Source of the DNA: Thioalkalivibrio sp. ALJ3
GTDB taxonomy: Bacteria; Pseudomonadota; Gammaproteobacteria; Ectothiorhodospirales; Ectothiorhodospiraceae
Direction: 5' to 3'
DNA: 64,000 bases
NCBI RefSeq assembly: GCF_000377205.1
Contig: NZ_KB897905.1
Span: forward strand, 430,586-494,585
Position numbers and translations under genes: made by a program. The notes under the pieces are model-generated. The model was not told the DNA's origin, ran no database searches, and was given only the letters and a program-made list of their open reading frames with translations. Below, one piece after another: positions 39,091 to 49,091 of this stretch. The stretch's first letter is position 1, and every line of letters starts with the position of its first letter.

Positions 39091-40380
39091 ATGAACGTAC
39101 TCGTTATTGGCAACGGCGGCCGCGAGCATGCCCTGGCCTGGAAACTCGCCCAGTCCCCACGCGTGCAGCGGGTGCTGGTCGCCCCCGGCAACGCCGGCAC
39201 CGCGCGCACGGACAAGTGCGAGAACCACGCGGTGGACGTCACCGACATCGATGGCCTGCTGGCCCTGGCCGAACGCGAGGACATCGCGTTCACCGTGGTC
39301 GGCCCGGAGGCACCGCTGGTTGCCGGCGTGGTGGATGCCTTCCGCGCCGCCGGGCGCCGCTGCTTCGGCCCCACGGCAAAGGCCGCGCAGCTTGAGGGCT
39401 CCAAGAGCTTCGCGAAAGACTTCATGCAGCGCCACGGCATCCCCACCGCCGCCTACGGCAGCTTCGAGGACGAGGCGGCCGCGCTGAACTTCATCCGGGC
39501 CCACGGGGCGCCGATCGTGGTCAAGGCCGACGGCCTGGCCGCTGGCAAGGGCGTGATCCTGGCGCAGACCGAGGACGAGGCCCGCGCTGCGGTGCGCGAC
39601 ATGCTGGCCGGCAACGCCTTTGGCGAGGCGGGCCATCGTGTGGTGATCGAGGAGTTCCTGCGTGGCGAGGAGGCGAGCTTCATCTGTATGGTGGACGGCG
39701 AGCATGTGCTGCCGCTGGCCTCCTCGCAGGACCACAAGGCGCGTGACAACGGCGACCAGGGTCCGAACACCGGCGGCATGGGTGCCTACTCGCCGGCCCC
39801 CGTCGTCACGGACGAGTTGCATGCGCGCATCCTGCGCGAGGTCATCGAGCCAACCGTACGCGGTATGGCCGCCGACGGCGAACGCTACACCGGCTTTCTC
39901 TACGCCGGCGTGATGATCGACGCCGACGGCAACCCGAAGGTGCTGGAATTCAACTGCCGCTTCGGTGACCCGGAGACCCAGCCGATCCTGAGCCGCCTGG
40001 AATCGGACCTGGCCGACCTGATCGAGGCGGCGCTGGACGAGCGACTGGACCAGATTGAGGCGCGCTGGGATGCGCGCGTGGCCCTGGGCGTGGTACTGGC
40101 GGCCGGCGGTTATCCAGGCGCCTACCGCAAGGGCGACGTGATCACCGGCCTCGAGGCCGTGGAGCACGACCCCGAGGCTTATGTATTTCATGCCGGGACC
40201 GCAACACGCGAGGACGGCTCGGTCGTAACCGCGGGCGGGCGCGTGCTTTGTGTAGTAGGCCTCGGGAACGATGTGCAGTCTGCACAGCAAAAGGCCTACG
40301 AAGCCGTGCAACGGATCCACTTCGAGGATATATACTGCCGGACCGATATCGGCTATCGCGCCGTCGCTCGCAAGGGGTAA
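39091..40380 (+). CDS. purD: Phosphoribosylamine-glycine ligase
   Basis: 429 residues of the ATP-grasp superfamily. It joins glycine to phosphoribosylamine in purine synthesis. [66 protein letters not shown] and [12 protein letters not shown] are the family signatures. An ATG at 39091 with GAGG six to ten bases upstream is preferred to a GTG one codon earlier. It shares glycine with the nearby betaine pathway only as a substrate; no regulatory link is visible. Confidence 0.97.
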   Translation: MNVLVIGNGGREHALAWKLAQSPRVQRVLVAPGNAGTARTDKCENHAVDVTDIDGLLALAEREDIAFTVVGPEAPLVAGVVDAFRAAGRRCFGPTAKAAQLEGSKSFAKDFMQRHGIPTAAYGSFEDEAAALNFIRAHGAPIVVKADGLAAGKGVILAQTEDEARAAVRDMLAGNAFGEAGHRVVIEEFLRGEEASFICMVDGEHVLPLASSQDHKARDNGDQGPNTGGMGAYSPAPVVTDELHARILREVIEPTVRGMAADGERYTGFLYAGVMIDADGNPKVLEFNCRFGDPETQPILSRLESDLADLIEAALDERLDQIEARWDARVALGVVLAAGGYPGAYRKGDVITGLEAVEHDPEAYVFHAGTATREDGSVVTAGGRVLCVVGLGNDVQSAQQKAYEAVQRIHFEDIYCRTDIGYRAVARKG

Positions 40381-40422
40381 ACCCGGGGCGGCGGCTCAAA
40401 CTTTGATCCTGGAGACCGCCTG

Positions 40423-42909
40423 ATGGCCGCCCCCGAAGTAACGCACCTGCCCCACCTCCCCAATGATGTGGAGGGCCTGCGGCAATCGATCCGTGATGCC
40501 GTCGTTCGCGTAGTGGGAGAAGACCCGCGCCAGGCCACCGACCGTGACTGGATGGAGGCCCTGGCCTTCGCCATCCGCGAGCGCATGGTCGAACGTCGCC
40601 TGTTGACTCGGCGCCAGTTCGCCGAAGAAGACGTCAAGCGCGTCTATTACCTGTCGATGGAGTACCTGATCGGGCGCATGCTCGAGGCGAACCTGCGCAA
40701 CATGGGCATCCTCGACGAGGCGCGCCAGGCGATGTCCGACCTCGGCGTGGACCTCGGCAAAATCCTGGACCTTGAAGACGATGCGGCTCTGGGCAACGGA
40801 GGTCTCGGTCGGCTGGCCGCCTGCATCCTGGAATCGCTGGCCACCCAGGGCTACCCCGGTTATGGCTACGGCATCCGCTACGAATACGGCATGTTCCGCC
40901 AGGAGTTCGAGCCCTACCGCCAGGTGGAGCACCCGGACAACTGGCTGCGCTACGGCAACCCCTGGGAGTTTCCGCGCTCGGACCGCAAGTTCTCGATCCA
41001 TTTTTACGGCTACGTGGTCGAACACCACCACCCCAATGGCGAGACCCGCTACACCTGGGAAGACGGGGAGGAAGTCCTAGCCATGGCCTACGACTATCCG
41101 ACGGCGGGCTATGGGCGACGCAACGTCAACAATCTGCGCCTGTGGGCCGCGAAGGCGACCCAGGACTTCGACCTGCGCTACTTCAACGAAGGGGACTATA
41201 TCCGGGCGGTCGCGGACAAGAACCAGTCCGAAACCATCTCCATGGTGCTGTACCCGAACGACGCCACCGCGATCGGCAAGGAACTGCGCCTGAAGCAGGA
41301 ATACTTTTTCGTTTCCGCCTCGCTGCAGGATGCTCTCGAACGCCATCTGGCGCTGGGCTACCCGCTCGACGCCCTGCCGGACAAGGCCGCGATCCAGCTG
41401 AACGATACCCATCCGGCGATCGCCGTAGCCGAACTGATGCGGCTGCTGATCGACTGCCACGACCTGCCCTGGGATCGTGCCTGGGATCTCACCCGGCGGG
41501 CCCTTGCGTATACCAACCACACCCTGATGCCCGAAGCGCTGGAGACTTGGCCGGTACCACTGATGCAGCATGTGCTGCCGCGCCACATGGGCATCATCTA
41601 CCAGATCAATCACGACTTTCTGGAGGAGGTGCGGCACCGCTACCCAGGCGACAATGAACGTCTGGAGCGCCTGTCGATCATCGACGAGGAAGGCGAACGC
41701 CGGGTCCGCATGGCGCACCTGGCGGTAGTCGGCTCGCACCACATCAATGGCGTGGCCGCACTGCATACGCGCCTGCTGCAGGAAACCCTGTTCGAGGATT
41801 TCTACCAGCTCTGGCCGGAACGCTTCGTCAACGTGACCAACGGCGTGACGCCGCGGCTGTGGATGATCCAGTCCAACCCTGCGCTGACCGAGCTCCTGGG
41901 ACGCCGCATCGGCAACGACTGGCAATACGACCTGGAGCGCCTGCGGGCCCTGGAACCCTACGCCACCGATCCGGAGCTACAAAAGGAGTTCATGGCGGTA
42001 AAGCGGGCCAACAAGGTCCGGCTCGCAGAGCTGGTGCGCGAACGCACCGGGGTTGAGTTGAACCCGGATGTGCTGTTCGACGTCCAGGTGAAGCGCATCC
42101 ACGAATACAAACGCCAACTGCTGAAGTTGCTGCACGTGATTGACCTGTACCGCCGCATCCGTGCCGGCGAGGACGTCCCGTCGCGCGTGGTGCTGTTCGG
42201 CGGCAAGGCAGCCCCGGGCTACGCCCGCGCCAAGGCGATCATCCAGGTGATCAACGAGGTGGCCGATATCGTGAACCATGACCCGGCCGTCGGCGATCGC
42301 CTGAAGTGCGTGTTCTTCCCGAACTACGAGGTCAGCGCCGCCAGCATCATCATTCCCGCCGCGGACATCTCCGAGCAGATCTCCACTGCCGGCTTCGAGG
42401 CCTCCGGCACGGGCAACATGAAGCTGGCCCTGAACGGGGCCCTGACCATCGGCACGCTGGATGGCGCCAATATCGAGATCCGCGATGCCGTCGGCGACGA
42501 GAATGTCTTCATCTTCGGGATGACCGCCGACGAGGTTGTGGAACACCGCGCCAGCGGCGAGCAGCCGTCCGCCATCCTGGAACGTACACCCGGCCTGGCG
42601 GCTGCCGTGGACATGATCGAGTCCGGGTTCTTCACCCGCGACGATCCGGAGACCCACCGCGATCTCGGGCGCTACCTGCGCGAGGACGACCGGTTCTTCG
42701 TGCTGGCCGACTATCAGGCCTACGCGGAGGCCTGCGATCGAGCGGACGCCCTGTATGCGGATACGTCTGCCTGGGCCGAGGCGGCGATCCACAACGTCGC
42801 GCGCATGGGCTTTTTCTCCATCGACCGCACTGTACGCGACTACGCCAACCAGATCTGGGACATCATCCCGGAGCCGGTGACCCCATCCAGGACCAACGGC
42901 GCCGCATGA
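40423..42909 (+). CDS. glgP: Glycogen/starch/alpha-glucan phosphorylase
   Basis: 828 residues. It releases glucose-1-phosphate from alpha-1,4-glucans with PLP. RRQFAEEDVKRVYYLSMEYLIGR, GNGGLGRLAACILESLA, NDTHPAIAVAELMRLL, and EASGTGNMKLALNGALTIGT carrying the PLP lysine are conserved; VFFPNYEVSAA precedes the last. The ATG follows TGGAGACCGCC. No glycogen synthase or branching gene is nearby, so it stands outside a glg cluster, 42 bases after purD. Confidence 0.96.
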   Translation: MAAPEVTHLPHLPNDVEGLRQSIRDAVVRVVGEDPRQATDRDWMEALAFAIRERMVERRLLTRRQFAEEDVKRVYYLSMEYLIGRMLEANLRNMGILDEARQAMSDLGVDLGKILDLEDDAALGNGGLGRLAACILESLATQGYPGYGYGIRYEYGMFRQEFEPYRQVEHPDNWLRYGNPWEFPRSDRKFSIHFYGYVVEHHHPNGETRYTWEDGEEVLAMAYDYPTAGYGRRNVNNLRLWAAKATQDFDLRYFNEGDYIRAVADKNQSETISMVLYPNDATAIGKELRLKQEYFFVSASLQDALERHLALGYPLDALPDKAAIQLNDTHPAIAVAELMRLLIDCHDLPWDRAWDLTRRALAYTNHTLMPEALETWPVPLMQHVLPRHMGIIYQINHDFLEEVRHRYPGDNERLERLSIIDEEGERRVRMAHLAVVGSHHINGVAALHTRLLQETLFEDFYQLWPERFVNVTNGVTPRLWMIQSNPALTELLGRRIGNDWQYDLERLRALEPYATDPELQKEFMAVKRANKVRLAELVRERTGVELNPDVLFDVQVKRIHEYKRQLLKLLHVIDLYRRIRAGEDVPSRVVLFGGKAAPGYARAKAIIQVINEVADIVNHDPAVGDRLKCVFFPNYEVSAASIIIPAADISEQISTAGFEASGTGNMKLALNGALTIGTLDGANIEIRDAVGDENVFIFGMTADEVVEHRASGEQPSAILERTPGLAAAVDMIESGFFTRDDPETHRDLGRYLREDDRFFVLADYQAYAEACDRADALYADTSAWAEAAIHNVARMGFFSIDRTVRDYANQIWDIIPEPVTPSRTNGAA

Positions 42910-42922
42910 TGGCGCACCTTCG

Positions 42923-43804
42923 TCAGTGCGCGGAAGGCTCCGGGGCGATGGCGCTGTAGATCGCGGAATAGTCGGCATCCGCCAAGCCGCGATCCTGCGC
43001 CTGCTCCAGTAGCTGCGCCAGAAGCGGCAGCCATGGACCAACGAGCTGCGCGTCCTCGGCGGCGCGATCGACCAGGCGGACGTCCTTCAGCAGGTGCTTG
43101 ACCGGGAAATTCGCCGTCCCGAAGTCGCCGGAGAGCATCTTGTCCAGTTTCTTGTCGAAGGTCGGCGCATACAGCGCCGACTCACGCAGGATGTCCATGA
43201 AGGTATCGACGTCCGCCCCTTCACGGCGGACCAGCCCGAGACTGAGGGAGAAGGCGGCGGTGAGGCTGGCAATCAACTGATTGAACGCAAGCTTCAACGC
43301 CGCACCCTGGCCCACCGGGCCGACATGCCGCGGGTTCTCGCCCAAGGCGGCCAGCAGCGGACGGGCCCGCCCGAAATCCTCCGCCGCATCGGCCCCGGCC
43401 ATGACCAGCAAACGCCCTTCGCGCGCTTCCGGAATCGACCCCAACACCGGCGCCTCGACGTAACAGGCCCCGGAACGGCGCAGGTGCTCGGCCAACTGGC
43501 GGCTCTCCGCCGGCAGGATTGTCGCCATCTGGATCACGCAACGCCCGTTCAGCGCGCCTTCCGGCAATGCCCCCAGCACCGACCGGATTGCGGCGGCGTC
43601 GGAAAGCATCAGCACCAGGGTGTCGGCCCCTGCGACGGCGATCGCCGGCTCGGTGTGGACCGTCACCCCCTCGCTGGCCAGGTCACTGGCTCGCTCTGAC
43701 GTGCGGTTGTACGCCTCGACGGCAAAACCGGCGCGCAAAAGACGCAGGCCCATGGGTTGCCCCATGAGCCCGCAGCCCAGCAGCGCCACGCGCGACGCAG
43801 CCAT
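42923..43804 (-). CDS. NAD(P)-dependent beta-hydroxyacid dehydrogenase family protein
   Basis: 293 residues. The Rossmann start VALLGCGLMGQPMGLRLL, the QMATILPAESR region, VEAPVLGSIPEAREGRLLVM and the catalytic lysine segment GAALKLAFNQL place it in the 3-hydroxyisobutyrate dehydrogenase/glyoxylate reductase family. The APVLGS and KLAFNQL motifs are nearest to glyoxylate/succinic-semialdehyde reductases (GLYR type). The substrate is not determined. It converges with glgP, 13 bases apart, and lies 13 bases after the BCCT gene on the same strand. Confidence 0.88.
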   Translation of the reverse strand: MAASRVALLGCGLMGQPMGLRLLRAGFAVEAYNRTSERASDLASEGVTVHTEPAIAVAGADTLVLMLSDAAAIRSVLGALPEGALNGRCVIQMATILPAESRQLAEHLRRSGACYVEAPVLGSIPEAREGRLLVMAGADAAEDFGRARPLLAALGENPRHVGPVGQGAALKLAFNQLIASLTAAFSLSLGLVRREGADVDTFMDILRESALYAPTFDKKLDKMLSGDFGTANFPVKHLLKDVRLVDRAAEDAQLVGPWLPLLAQLLEQAQDRGLADADYSAIYSAIAPEPSAH

Positions 43805-43817
43805 AAAACACCTCCTC

Positions 43818-45443
43818 CTACTTGATCTTTTCGTCCAGGTCTTCCGAATACCCTAAAAGGGTATGCGGAGGGGGGGCCTCTTTCTGGTACTTGGTCGGGG
43901 TCAAGGCCTCGGTTTGATGCAGGCTCTTCCACAGGCCGATTACCATCACCAGCATCACGACCGAAAATGGGAGACCGACACTGATCGCAGCGGCCTGCAA
44001 CGCGGCAAGACCTCCAGCCAGCAACAGGATCGAGGCAACAACCCCCTCAAGGATCGCCCAGTAGACCCGCTGGGTTACGGTCGGGTTGCGTACGTCACCC
44101 GACGCCAGCGTGTCGATGACCAGGGAGCCTGAGTCCGATGAAGTCACGAAGAAGGTCACGATCAGAACGGTAGCCGCGGCCATCACCAGCACGGCAAACC
44201 AGTCCCACAACGGCATGGCCTGGATGGTCGCGAACAGCGCGGTGGAGACGCTCTCCTCGACTGCACCGGTCAGATCGGCCACGCCGCCCAGTTCGTAGCT
44301 CATCGCGGTTCCACCGAACACGGCCAGCCAGACGAAGGCGGCGGCGGTCGGGGCGAGAAGCACACCGGCCACGAATTCACGGATCGTGCGCCCGCGCGAG
44401 ACACGGGCGATGAACATACCGACATACGGTGCCCAGGAGATCCACCAGCCCCAGTAGAAGATGGTCCAGGCAGTGGCCCAGCCGGTTTCGTCGATGGTAT
44501 CCGCCCACAGACTCATCTCGGGCAGGTGCTGCACGTAGTTGCCGGTCGACTCCACCAGCACACGCAGAATGAACAGTGTCGGCCCCATGATCAGGAGCAG
44601 CGCGACCAGGAGCGCCGCCAGTCCGATATTAAAGTTGGACAGGCGTTTGATCCCGCGGTCGATCCCCAGGGCAACGGACCCCACCGCGATCAGGGTGATG
44701 ATCGCGACCAGGGTGATCTGCATCTGCGTGGATTCCTCGATCCCGAACACGAAATTCAGGCCCGAGTTTATCTGCATGACCCCAAGGCCCAGCGAAGTAG
44801 CCACCCCGAACATGGTCCCGAACAGGGCCAGGATGTCGATCAGATGCCCCCAGGGCCCATAGATGCGGTCACCGATGAACGGATACAGCGAGGAGCGGAT
44901 CAGCAACGGCAGGTTATGCCGGTAGGCATAGTAGGCCAGCGACAGGCCGACGACGATGTAGATCGCCCAGGCGTGCAACCCCCAGTGAAAGAAGGTATAG
45001 CGCATCGCCTCGGCCGCGGCCTCGCTGGTTTCTCCCTCGGCATGCGGCGGACTCAGGTAATGGTACATCGGCTCGGCGATGCTCCAGAACAGCAACCCGA
45101 TGCCCATGCCCGCGGAGAAGAGCATCGCGAACCAGGCGGCGTAACTGAAACGCGGCACCTCGAACTGGTCCCCCAGCCGTATGGCCCCATAGCGCGAAAA
45201 CATCAGGTACAAAGAGAAGACGAGGAAGATCGTCACCACCAGCATGTAATACCAGCCGAGATATTCGGAGATGCCGGTCTGCAACTGCTCGAAAATGACT
45301 TCCGCCCGCTCCGGGAACAATGCCCCGAACAGCACGAACACCGTGATCGCAAGGGTGGAAACCCAGAACACCGGGCTGCAGATCACGCCAAACCCGGCGA
45401 TCCGGGTCTGGTTCAGCCCCGGGCTCGAAGACGACTCTTCCAT
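43818..45443 (-). CDS. BCCT-family betaine/choline/carnitine transporter
   Basis: 541 residues, twelve predicted spans. GIGLLFWSIAEPMYHYLSPP is the BCCT signature, and WTIFYWGWWISWAPYVGMFI with ARVSRGRTIREFV is the aromatic-box and coupling region for trimethylammonium substrates. It probably imports glycine betaine with sodium (or protons), complementing synthesis by the methyltransferase pair eight kilobases away. The C-terminal tail is short and charged (SEDLDEKIK), possibly for osmosensing. The ATG at 45443 follows GGGGAG. Substrate preference cannot be fixed from sequence. Confidence 0.93.
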   Translation of the reverse strand: MEESSSSPGLNQTRIAGFGVICSPVFWVSTLAITVFVLFGALFPERAEVIFEQLQTGISEYLGWYYMLVVTIFLVFSLYLMFSRYGAIRLGDQFEVPRFSYAAWFAMLFSAGMGIGLLFWSIAEPMYHYLSPPHAEGETSEAAAEAMRYTFFHWGLHAWAIYIVVGLSLAYYAYRHNLPLLIRSSLYPFIGDRIYGPWGHLIDILALFGTMFGVATSLGLGVMQINSGLNFVFGIEESTQMQITLVAIITLIAVGSVALGIDRGIKRLSNFNIGLAALLVALLLIMGPTLFILRVLVESTGNYVQHLPEMSLWADTIDETGWATAWTIFYWGWWISWAPYVGMFIARVSRGRTIREFVAGVLLAPTAAAFVWLAVFGGTAMSYELGGVADLTGAVEESVSTALFATIQAMPLWDWFAVLVMAAATVLIVTFFVTSSDSGSLVIDTLASGDVRNPTVTQRVYWAILEGVVASILLLAGGLAALQAAAISVGLPFSVVMLVMVIGLWKSLHQTEALTPTKYQKEAPPPHTLLGYSEDLDEKIK

Positions 45444-45630
45444 GCTTGGCTCCCCTATTCTTGTGTTGCATTCGGACGCCGCACCGGCGTGTTCGGCACA
45501 CATCGGGACATTGCATCCCGATCCTTCCCGCATGCCTGACGGTCGGGGACGCGCTCAGCCAGCGAAATCGTGGAGCCGACTGATAACGCCCTTACCGTAG
45601 CCAATGGCCTGGCAAACTGCAAAACGCTTC

Positions 45631-45685
45631 AGGAAACACGGATCCATGCGGGGAGCGCAAACGTGCATGTCAATCCGTGTTTCCT
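45631..45685 (-). terminator. Long hairpin overlapping the rsmD stop codon
   Basis: A perfect 13-base inverted repeat (45631-45643 and 45673-45685, core GGAAACACGGAT) with an inner CATGC/GCATG pair. One arm encodes the last residues of rsmD. On the minus strand the tail CTGAAGCGTTTTG is only weakly T-rich, so it may act as a terminator or as mRNA 3'-end protection. Confidence 0.55.
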
Positions 45686-46299
45686 TTACCGGCCGATTCG
45701 TCGGAACGGCGCCTGAGCAGGAGGCCTCGAGCCTGCCCGCTCACCCGCTCGCGCTCGATGTCCCAGCCGGCATTGATCACAAAGGCCGGGGCGACCTCGG
45801 ACTCCAATTCCGCATAGACGTACGCGGACGGCGCGAGCCAGTCCTGCGCGACCAGAGCGGCGAGTGTCGGGGCCACCAGCTCCTGACCAAAGGGGGGGTC
45901 AAGAAAGACAAGGTCGAAAGCCCCTCCTGTGGGAGGCTGGCCCAGCAGCCGGGCCACGTTGTCGCGGCGAATGTGTACCTGGTCTGCGCCAAGACGTTCC
46001 CGGTTGGCCTCGAGCTGGGAGGCCGCCCGCGCGTCACGCTCGACGAGCCAGACTTCACCTGCGCCCCGCGAGGCGGCCTCGAACCCCAGGACACCGGTGC
46101 CGGCATACAGGTCCAGCACCCGCGCTCCTGGCAGGTGCGGCTGCAGCCAGTTGAACAGGGTCTCGCGCTGGGCATCCGCAGTCGGGCGCAGCCCCCCGAC
46201 AGATAGCACGGGCAACCATTGGCGGCGCCAGGCCCCGCCAATGATACGGATGCGCGCGCTGCGCCCCGGCGGGGCGCGCCTAGTCTTCCTGACCACCAA
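45670..46299 (-). CDS. rsmD: 16S rRNA (guanine966-N2)-methyltransferase
   Basis: 209 residues. IRIIGGAWRRQWLPV opens the family domain, GLRPTADAQRETLFNWL is the RsmD signature, VLDLYAGTGVLGFEAASRGA is the SAM site and VFLDPPF the catalytic motif. It methylates G966 of 16S rRNA in the 30S subunit. The start is a TTG at 46299 or a GTG one codon on; both lie inside the end of the upstream M16 gene, so translation is probably coupled. The N-terminus is about 15 residues longer than usual, so a later start is possible. Confidence 0.9.
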   Translation of the reverse strand: MVVRKTRRAPPGRSARIRIIGGAWRRQWLPVLSVGGLRPTADAQRETLFNWLQPHLPGARVLDLYAGTGVLGFEAASRGAGEVWLVERDARAASQLEANRERLGADQVHIRRDNVARLLGQPPTGGAFDLVFLDPPFGQELVAPTLAALVAQDWLAPSAYVYAELESEVAPAFVINAGWDIERERVSGQARGLLLRRRSDESAGKGNTD

Positions 46300-47614
46300 C
46301 GATGACCGTCACCAGGGCTTCCGGGTTGAGGCGGTCGGCCAGTTGCGCATTCATCGCTTCCAGCTCCACCGCCTGAATGCGCTCGACATAACGCTCCAGA
46401 TAGTCATCGGACAGTCCATAGAAACCAATCATGCCGAGCAGACTGACGATGTCACTGTTGGAGGCCAGCGACAACGGAAACGAGTTGATCACGTTCTCGC
46501 GCGAGGCCTCCATCTCGTCGGGTTCCACACCGTCGGCGTGCCAGCGCAAGACCTGCTCGCGCAGCACCTCGACGGCCTCGTCCGCCTGCTGCACGCCGGT
46601 CTGCATGTTGATCACGAACGGCCCTTCGGCCGCCATCGGCTGGAAGCGGCTGTGCACCGAGTAGGCCAGCCCACGGGCGCTGCGCACCTCCTGGAACAGA
46701 CGCGAGGTGAAGCCGCCACCACCCAGGGCGTGATTCGCCAGCGTCAAGGCGAAGTGGGCCTCGTCCCCCCGGCGCAGGGCCGGCGCCCCCATGAAGATGT
46801 GTGCCTGCTCGGACGGAAACGCGATTCGTTCCTCCACGGGTTCTTCGCGCATCGGCACCGGTGGCAGGGGGTCAACCGCATCGCCACGGGGCAGCGCGGC
46901 CGAGATCCGCGCAGCCAGTTCCTCGGCCTGCTCGCGGCTCACCCCGCCGGTGATCGCCAGCGAGCCGTTCCCTGCCGCGTAGTGACGTTCGAAAAAGGCC
47001 CGCGCATCGTCGCGCGTAATCGCCTCCAGGGTGTCGACCTCGCCACCCGGCCAACTGGCGTACGGATGACCCTCATACATCAACTCGTAGAAACGTCGAC
47101 TGGCCACCGCGGCCGGTTCCTGGCGCTCGCGCTGCAGGGACTGCAGGGCCTGCCGGCGGCTGCGCTCGAAATCGGCCTCGGGAAAGGCGGGGGCGGACAG
47201 CACATCGGCCAGGGTGCCGACGGCCGTGTCCATCCAGTCCGGCTCGGTCAGCGTTCGCAGGCTGATGATCGCCATATCCCTCAGGGAGCTGGTGCTGAAT
47301 CGGGCGCCGACCGATTCGAAGCGTTCGGCCAGTTCGGAGGCATCCATGTCCTCGGTGCCATGACGCAGGCCACGAGAAGTCATCATCGCCAGGCCTGGCA
47401 GATCGCCATCCCGCGCCGCGCCGCCATCGAAGGTCAGGCGCAGGTCCACCATTGGCAGGTCCGGTGCCTCGACATACAGGACACGCAGCCCCTCGTCGGT
47501 CTCCCAGCGGTCGATCTCTATCGCCTGGGCCGGGATCACCAGCAGGGTCAGCGGCGCCAGGGCCAGACCCGCAAACAGGGAACGACGCGCGAGTTTCTTG
47601 ATTGCGTGCAGCAT
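46280..47614 (-). CDS. M16-family peptidase homologue without zinc motif
   Basis: 444 residues with a signal peptide (FAGLALAPLTLLVIPAQA). It has the M16 domain pair, but the HxxEH zinc motif is missing: the equivalent stretch reads GLAMMTSRGLRHGTEDM. The C-terminal half has SRLFQEVRSARGLAYSVHS, the conserved R/Y pair that completes the active site of a partner. It is therefore the non-catalytic subunit of a heterodimer with the next upstream gene, as in mitochondrial processing peptidase and YmxG-like pairs. The start overlaps the partner's stop by one base. It acts in the periplasm. Confidence 0.9.
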   Translation of the reverse strand: MLHAIKKLARRSLFAGLALAPLTLLVIPAQAIEIDRWETDEGLRVLYVEAPDLPMVDLRLTFDGGAARDGDLPGLAMMTSRGLRHGTEDMDASELAERFESVGARFSTSSLRDMAIISLRTLTEPDWMDTAVGTLADVLSAPAFPEADFERSRRQALQSLQRERQEPAAVASRRFYELMYEGHPYASWPGGEVDTLEAITRDDARAFFERHYAAGNGSLAITGGVSREQAEELAARISAALPRGDAVDPLPPVPMREEPVEERIAFPSEQAHIFMGAPALRRGDEAHFALTLANHALGGGGFTSRLFQEVRSARGLAYSVHSRFQPMAAEGPFVINMQTGVQQADEAVEVLREQVLRWHADGVEPDEMEASRENVINSFPLSLASNSDIVSLLGMIGFYGLSDDYLERYVERIQAVELEAMNAQLADRLNPEALVTVIVGGQED

Positions 47615-49038
47615 TAGTGATCCCCCTCCGGATAGCCACCATCGAGATCCGGGGCACCGTAGGGCCCGGGCGCCGGGGTATCTTCGTCATCCATCGGCTG
47701 CGGGTCGAGGATCCCGACCGTGCGCCGCTCGGGGACCAGGTACTCGCGCACCACGCGCTGAACATCCTCGGCCGTCACCTCGCGCACCCGCTCCAGGAAC
47801 CGATCGTTCTCGCGCCAGCCGACACCAACGGTCTCGAGCATGCCCAGCTGGAAGGCCTGGGCCCGCACGGAATCCCGCTCGTAAACCTCCGAGGCGATCA
47901 CCCGTGCCTGCACACGTTCCAGTTCGCGATCATCCACGGGCTCCTCGGCAAGGCGGTCGATCTCGTCCAGCAGCGCCTGCTCCAGGCTCTCGATATCCGT
48001 CCCCGAGGCGGGCACGGCAGCGACCATGAACAGGTCGTCCAGACGCCCGAACGGGCTGTAGCGCGCGGAGGTGGCGCTCGCCAGTTCCTGTCCCCGGACA
48101 AGTTCACGGGCAAACCGCGAGGCCTCGCCCGAATCCAGAATGCCGGCGGCCACCAGTAGGGCATAGGCATCCTCGTGCGAATCCAGCGTATTCAAGACCG
48201 GGGCCTTCCAGCCCATCATCAGAAACGGCACCTGGGCGGGGGCCTGCACGGTAATCCGACGTTCCCCGGTCTGCGGAGTCTCCCGGCGCGGCTTGGCTTC
48301 GGGCAGGTTGCCGCTAGGGATCGAGCCAAAGTGCTTCTCGGCGGCGGCGATCACCTCGTCGGCGTCGACATCGCCCACAACCACAACGACCGCGTTATTG
48401 GGGTGGTAGTAGCGGTCATACCAGTCCTGGAGATCCTCCAGGGTGTAGGACTCGATGTCGGTCATCCAGCCGATCACGGGCTGGCCGTACGGATGATTGA
48501 AAAAGGCCGTCGCCATCAACTGCTCGCGCAGCAGGGCATTCGGCTGATCCTCCACGCGCAGGCGCCGCTCCTCCTGCACGACCCGCAGCTCCGGACGGAA
48601 CTCGTCCTCCTGCAGCTTCAGGTGCTGCATGCGCTCCGCCTCCATGGCCATCACCGTCTCCCAGTGATCGGACCCGATGACCTGGTGGTACCCCGTATAG
48701 TCGCGTCCGGTAAACGCGTTCTCGCGCCCGCCCATGCGCGCGACGATGCGCGAAAACTCGCCCGGCTCGTATTTCTCGGTGCCGCGAAACATCATGTGTT
48801 CCAGCATGTGCGAGATGCCGGTGATGCCGCTGTGTTCATCGGCGGATCCCACGCGGTACCAGACCATGTTGGCCACCACGGGTGCGCGCCGGTCCTCCAG
48901 CACCAGCACGGTCAACCCGTTGTCGAGCGTGGCCTCCACCACGTCCGACTCGATATCCAGCTCCCCGGCCACGACACTGGCACCGATCAGCCAGACGGCC
49001 ATCCATCCAACGAGACTTCCGAGCACTGCTCTACGCAT
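47614..49038 (-). CDS. Zinc metallopeptidase, M16 family (catalytic partner)
   Basis: 474 residues with an N-terminal export signal (VGWMAVWLIGASVVAG). The zinc motif is GISHMLEHMMFRGTEKY (HMLEH), with the downstream glutamate in the NAFTGRDYTGYHQ to MEAERMQHL region. It should cleave peptides in the periplasm together with the inactive partner that follows. Known roles for such pairs include processing or quality control of exported proteins; no substrate is evident. It diverges from ftsY with a gap of 53 bases. Confidence 0.92.
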   Translation of the reverse strand: MRRAVLGSLVGWMAVWLIGASVVAGELDIESDVVEATLDNGLTVLVLEDRRAPVVANMVWYRVGSADEHSGITGISHMLEHMMFRGTEKYEPGEFSRIVARMGGRENAFTGRDYTGYHQVIGSDHWETVMAMEAERMQHLKLQEDEFRPELRVVQEERRLRVEDQPNALLREQLMATAFFNHPYGQPVIGWMTDIESYTLEDLQDWYDRYYHPNNAVVVVVGDVDADEVIAAAEKHFGSIPSGNLPEAKPRRETPQTGERRITVQAPAQVPFLMMGWKAPVLNTLDSHEDAYALLVAAGILDSGEASRFARELVRGQELASATSARYSPFGRLDDLFMVAAVPASGTDIESLEQALLDEIDRLAEEPVDDRELERVQARVIASEVYERDSVRAQAFQLGMLETVGVGWRENDRFLERVREVTAEDVQRVVREYLVPERRTVGILDPQPMDDEDTPAPGPYGAPDLDGGYPEGDH

Positions 49039-49091
49039 TGCAATACGATCCCCGTGCTAGCATGAACACTTTCTACTGGACCACCTGAAAC

